Shown here piece by piece: positions 5,161 through 7,336 of a DNA stretch of 7,336 bases (its first letter is position 1; every line of letters begins with the position of its first letter). The notes beneath the pieces were generated by a model. The model ran no database searches and had not been told where the DNA came from. It saw only the letters and a program-made list of their open reading frames with translations. The stretch is taken from contig JAUWAH010000112.1 in the NCBI GenBank assembly GCA_030602145.1, forward strand, positions 1-7,336, given 5' to 3'. A program made the translations under genes and the position numbers. The DNA comes from Desulfobulbus sp. (GTDB taxonomy: Bacteria; Desulfobacterota; Desulfobulbia; Desulfobulbales; Desulfobulbaceae).

Positions 5161-6927
5161 CTACAAATTATGCGGCCCAACTATAGGGCACACCGGGTAG
5201 AACGGACCTAGAATTAAGGTATGAAATTTGGCGCGCGTAATAGCGACACGAAGTATCTTGCGACTTCGATGGTAGGGCGCTCCATCGTCCCACCACACGA
5301 ATGACGACAAAAACTGTTTCCCGTCATGCCTCCCTTCGCGGACGACGATGACACCATCGAATTGTTTCCCCTTGGATTTATGTACAGTCATCACCTGCAC
5401 TCCGGGAGGGTCGTCGGCTCCACCTATAATCTGGTCCTGGGCGAGCGCCATGTCCAGGACCTCGCGAGCACAGGTGTACTGGCCGTCCCGGACCCACACC
5501 GACCCAAGTCCCGCACTAATACGCTTTCCTCGATTGAACGCTACAAGGTAGTCCAAATTCTTTGCCACAATTGTCAGGTCCTTATCGCCAACCTTTCTCA
5601 GTGCGCGCTTGATACTATTCCAATCTCTTGCCGGGTCACCAGAAAATCTTTGCCCGCGTATTTCGTCCATCACGCTAAGCACTGATTGAACGAACTTAGC
5701 AGTCGGTATCTTTCCATCGCGGACCTTCAACGCCCAGATTTGCCATTGTTTTGCAGCTGCCAGTCCTGCTGCACGTTTCGCGTTTGCCAGCAATTCAAGC
5801 GCAATCGCAAGATCAGAAAGGCGGTTCACATCTTCCTTCGGTTCCAGCAAGTACGCGACGAATCGAGCCGTTAACATTACTTCGGCCTCATCGAAAGACA
5901 GCTTATGACGAACTGGTTTCGGCTCAGTGTTCAATGCCGCAGAAATCTTTGCAGCTGATGCCCCTGAGTGAGTAAGAATGGCAACGCTCCTGCCGTATTT
6001 ACCGGTCTCCTTTCTTATAGCGCGTTGCAACATGCCTATAGCCATGCGCAAAATTGAACTCTGCGTTCGTTTCTTCGGTTCGTAAGAGAACGACGAAACA
6101 CCTACGTATGGCAAGCCTCGAACCTTTCCCAACAAGATGTCCTGCCCAAAAGTGGCAATCTCGGTACCTCCGCTGCGGTGGTTTTGGGCGCCAAGGTCAA
6201 TCTCCAGTGGATTCAGCGAAGCTTTAATCGCGGCGATGCGCTCAGGGCCTATACCCGGAAGGTGATCGAATATCTGCTGTTCCAAATCAGCCAAGCAAAC
6301 AACCTGGGAAAACGATGCCAATATCTCGATGCATCTCCAGGCATTTACATCCGTGTCCTGCGCCTCATCGACAATGACCAGAGGGTATCGCTGAGCAATC
6401 AAGCGTCGTACTTGGTTGCTTCTTTGTAGTAATTCCAACGCGTTCGGAGCAAACAGATCGAAGGCAATCTTGCCTTCCTCTCGGAAAAGGCGCTCACGCT
6501 CCGAAAGCCAATTTACCCACTCAGGATTTTGGACATTACGATTCTTAGACTTGATTGTTCCGTACTCGACCTGCTCGTCAGAAGGTAACAGGATTCGAAG
6601 CGCCTTCGGCGCACCAAGGAGATAAGCGTGGGGAGACAGTATCGTCCAGAAGAATGAATGGAATGTCTGCATGCTCAACTTATCACGCAGAGCTTTTGGC
6701 ACCTGCTGTCGTGTCACCTCTCCAACCCGAGCAACTGCTGCTCTGGAAAAGCTGAGAAATAGCACGGACTGGCCAGGGTTCATTCCATCAGCGATTCGAA
6801 CCATAGCCTTTTTTAATGCGATCGTGGTCTTTCCGCATCCTGGCCCACCGATGACAAGAGCGTGACCTTTGCAATCCAAAAGCTGCTGCCGAAGCTCGCA
6901 GACCTCAACAATCTGGCCCTCGGTCAA
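5161..6927 (-). CDS. gajB: UvrD/Rep-type SF1 helicase, probable GajB of a Gabija-like system
   Basis: A 588-residue superfamily 1A helicase. Visible motifs: Walker A GGPGCGKT (27-34), motif Ia FLSFSRAAVAR (57-67), motif Ib MQTFHSFF (86-93), Walker B VDEAQD (186-191), motif III ADLEQQIF (213-220), motif IV NHRSGG (249-254), motif V VMTVHKSKGKQFDGV (512-526) and motif VI VAITRAK (561-567). All look intact. The start is a TTG at 6927-6925 that overlaps the upstream TGA as TTGA, with AGGGAG seven nt before it, so it is probably translationally coupled to the upstream gene. In Gabija, GajB is a UvrD-like helicase encoded directly after the OLD-family nuclease GajA, as here. GajB proteins are typically about 500 residues, so this is somewhat long. 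A generic UvrD-like repair helicase is the alternative. The stop is TAG at 5163-5161. Confidence 0.88.
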   Translation of the reverse strand: MTEGQIVEVCELRQQLLDCKGHALVIGGPGCGKTTIALKKAMVRIADGMNPGQSVLFLSFSRAAVARVGEVTRQQVPKALRDKLSMQTFHSFFWTILSPHAYLLGAPKALRILLPSDEQVEYGTIKSKNRNVQNPEWVNWLSERERLFREEGKIAFDLFAPNALELLQRSNQVRRLIAQRYPLVIVDEAQDTDVNAWRCIEILASFSQVVCLADLEQQIFDHLPGIGPERIAAIKASLNPLEIDLGAQNHRSGGTEIATFGQDILLGKVRGLPYVGVSSFSYEPKKRTQSSILRMAIGMLQRAIRKETGKYGRSVAILTHSGASAAKISAALNTEPKPVRHKLSFDEAEVMLTARFVAYLLEPKEDVNRLSDLAIALELLANAKRAAGLAAAKQWQIWALKVRDGKIPTAKFVQSVLSVMDEIRGQRFSGDPARDWNSIKRALRKVGDKDLTIVAKNLDYLVAFNRGKRISAGLGSVWVRDGQYTCAREVLDMALAQDQIIGGADDPPGVQVMTVHKSKGKQFDGVIVVREGRHDGKQFLSSFVWWDDGAPYHRSRKILRVAITRAKFHTLILGPFYPVCPIVGPHNL

Positions 6928-7336
6928 GCGAGTTCTCCCTCTAAAGGAAGGGCGTCGCCCACAGCTGGGCCAGCTAAAAGCTCAGGATCAACTTCTTCGA
7001 CAACTTCAGCAGGCTTCGGAAAAGCTGCGAAGACCTTCTTAAGGAAGTCAGTAACAGAAACAGGCAACTCGGCGACGTCACAGCCTTCAAAAAGCCTTGC
7101 CGCCCATCCAGCGCCCTTGTTGCTCATTAAGGCCGATTGAGCCAGCTTCTTTACATCAGCATCTATTGGCCTAACAGCAGGGATCTGGAAGGTTCCGTTA
7201 TCACCAGAATCTCTCAAATCGTCGAGGAAGCTCCACAAGCGGTCCACCGTCATCTCGTTCACCACGAGTGCTTCGAATCCGGCATGCGGATGTTCGCAGT
7301 CAATGTCGAAAGCATCAGTAAAGAGCTTCTTCTTAG
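6924..7336 (-). CDS. gajA: C-terminal part of a probable OLD-family (GajA-like) nuclease, 5' end off window
   Basis: The frame is open from the right edge to TGA at 6926-6924, giving the last 136 residues; GTG codons inside, such as at 7265, need not be the start. The segment with NKGAGWAARLF (72-82 of the fragment), then an AELPVSVTDFLKKVF stretch (89-103), resembles the end of the TOPRIM domain of class 2 OLD nucleases. There, a lysine followed by a tryptophan-containing helix and a 'LP...' segment closes the domain. In Gabija the active GajA nuclease nicks DNA and works with GajB. The final 30 residues are acidic and Pro/Ala-rich and look disordered. The assignment rests on this short similarity from memory plus the adjacent UvrD-type helicase. 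The diagnostic ATPase and catalytic acidic residues lie outside the window. Confidence 0.6.
   Translation of the reverse strand, partial: KKKLFTDAFDIDCEHPHAGFEALVVNEMTVDRLWSFLDDLRDSGDNGTFQIPAVRPIDADVKKLAQSALMSNKGAGWAARLFEGCDVAELPVSVTDFLKKVFAAFPKPAEVVEEVDPELLAGPAVGDALPLEGELA

Noticed and set aside
6924..7265. A complete 113-residue gene starting at GTG 7265
   Set aside because: The frame stays open to the window edge and the residues before 7265 read naturally as part of the same protein, so this is a truncated view of a longer gene.

Overview
The window looks like accessory DNA from a GC-rich bacterium, probably a proteobacterium. A Desulfobacterota-type host is a guess from general style only. 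It carries genes typical of an integrative/conjugative element or plasmid: a RadC-type protein lacking the HhH domain, an ArdC-like antirestriction protein, and an SF2/SNF2-like helicase. Next to these is part of what looks like a Gabija-type anti-phage system. No tRNA, rRNA, CRISPR array, insertion sequence or integrase is visible.

Left block (1-5066, + strand). It holds the end of an unrecognised gene (to 167), an unrecognised 188-residue gene (249-815), a 766-residue helicase with an embedded zinc ribbon (893-3193), a RadC-like protein (3274-3753), an ArdC-like ssDNA-binding/zincin protein (3812-4747) and a small Cys-containing protein (about 4757-4996). A strong Rho-independent terminator follows (5027-5066). 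The genes share one direction and the first five are separated by 58-81 nt. Each of these four gaps contains the same kind of nested hairpin just before the ribosome binding site. Base identities in the outer stem differ from copy to copy while pairing is kept, so this is probably one structured, repeated 5' leader element. It is the most unusual thing here.

Right block (5161-7336, - strand, convergent). A UvrD/Rep-type SF1 helicase with all its motifs intact starts at a TTG that overlaps, as TTGA, the stop of an upstream gene. Only the last 136 codons of that gene are present, and they resemble the C-terminus of an OLD-family (GajA-like) nuclease. Together they suggest a Gabija-like gajA-gajB operon running off the right edge. 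This block appears by eye less GC-rich than the left block, and short GAAGAAACG-type repeats lie at the junction.

Working model: the left block is element-borne accessory DNA-processing and antirestriction functions under a common leader-RNA control, and the right block is defence cargo inserted or acquired beside it. The helicase on the left has Gln instead of Lys in Walker A, which would be expected to cripple ATP hydrolysis unless it is a sequencing error.
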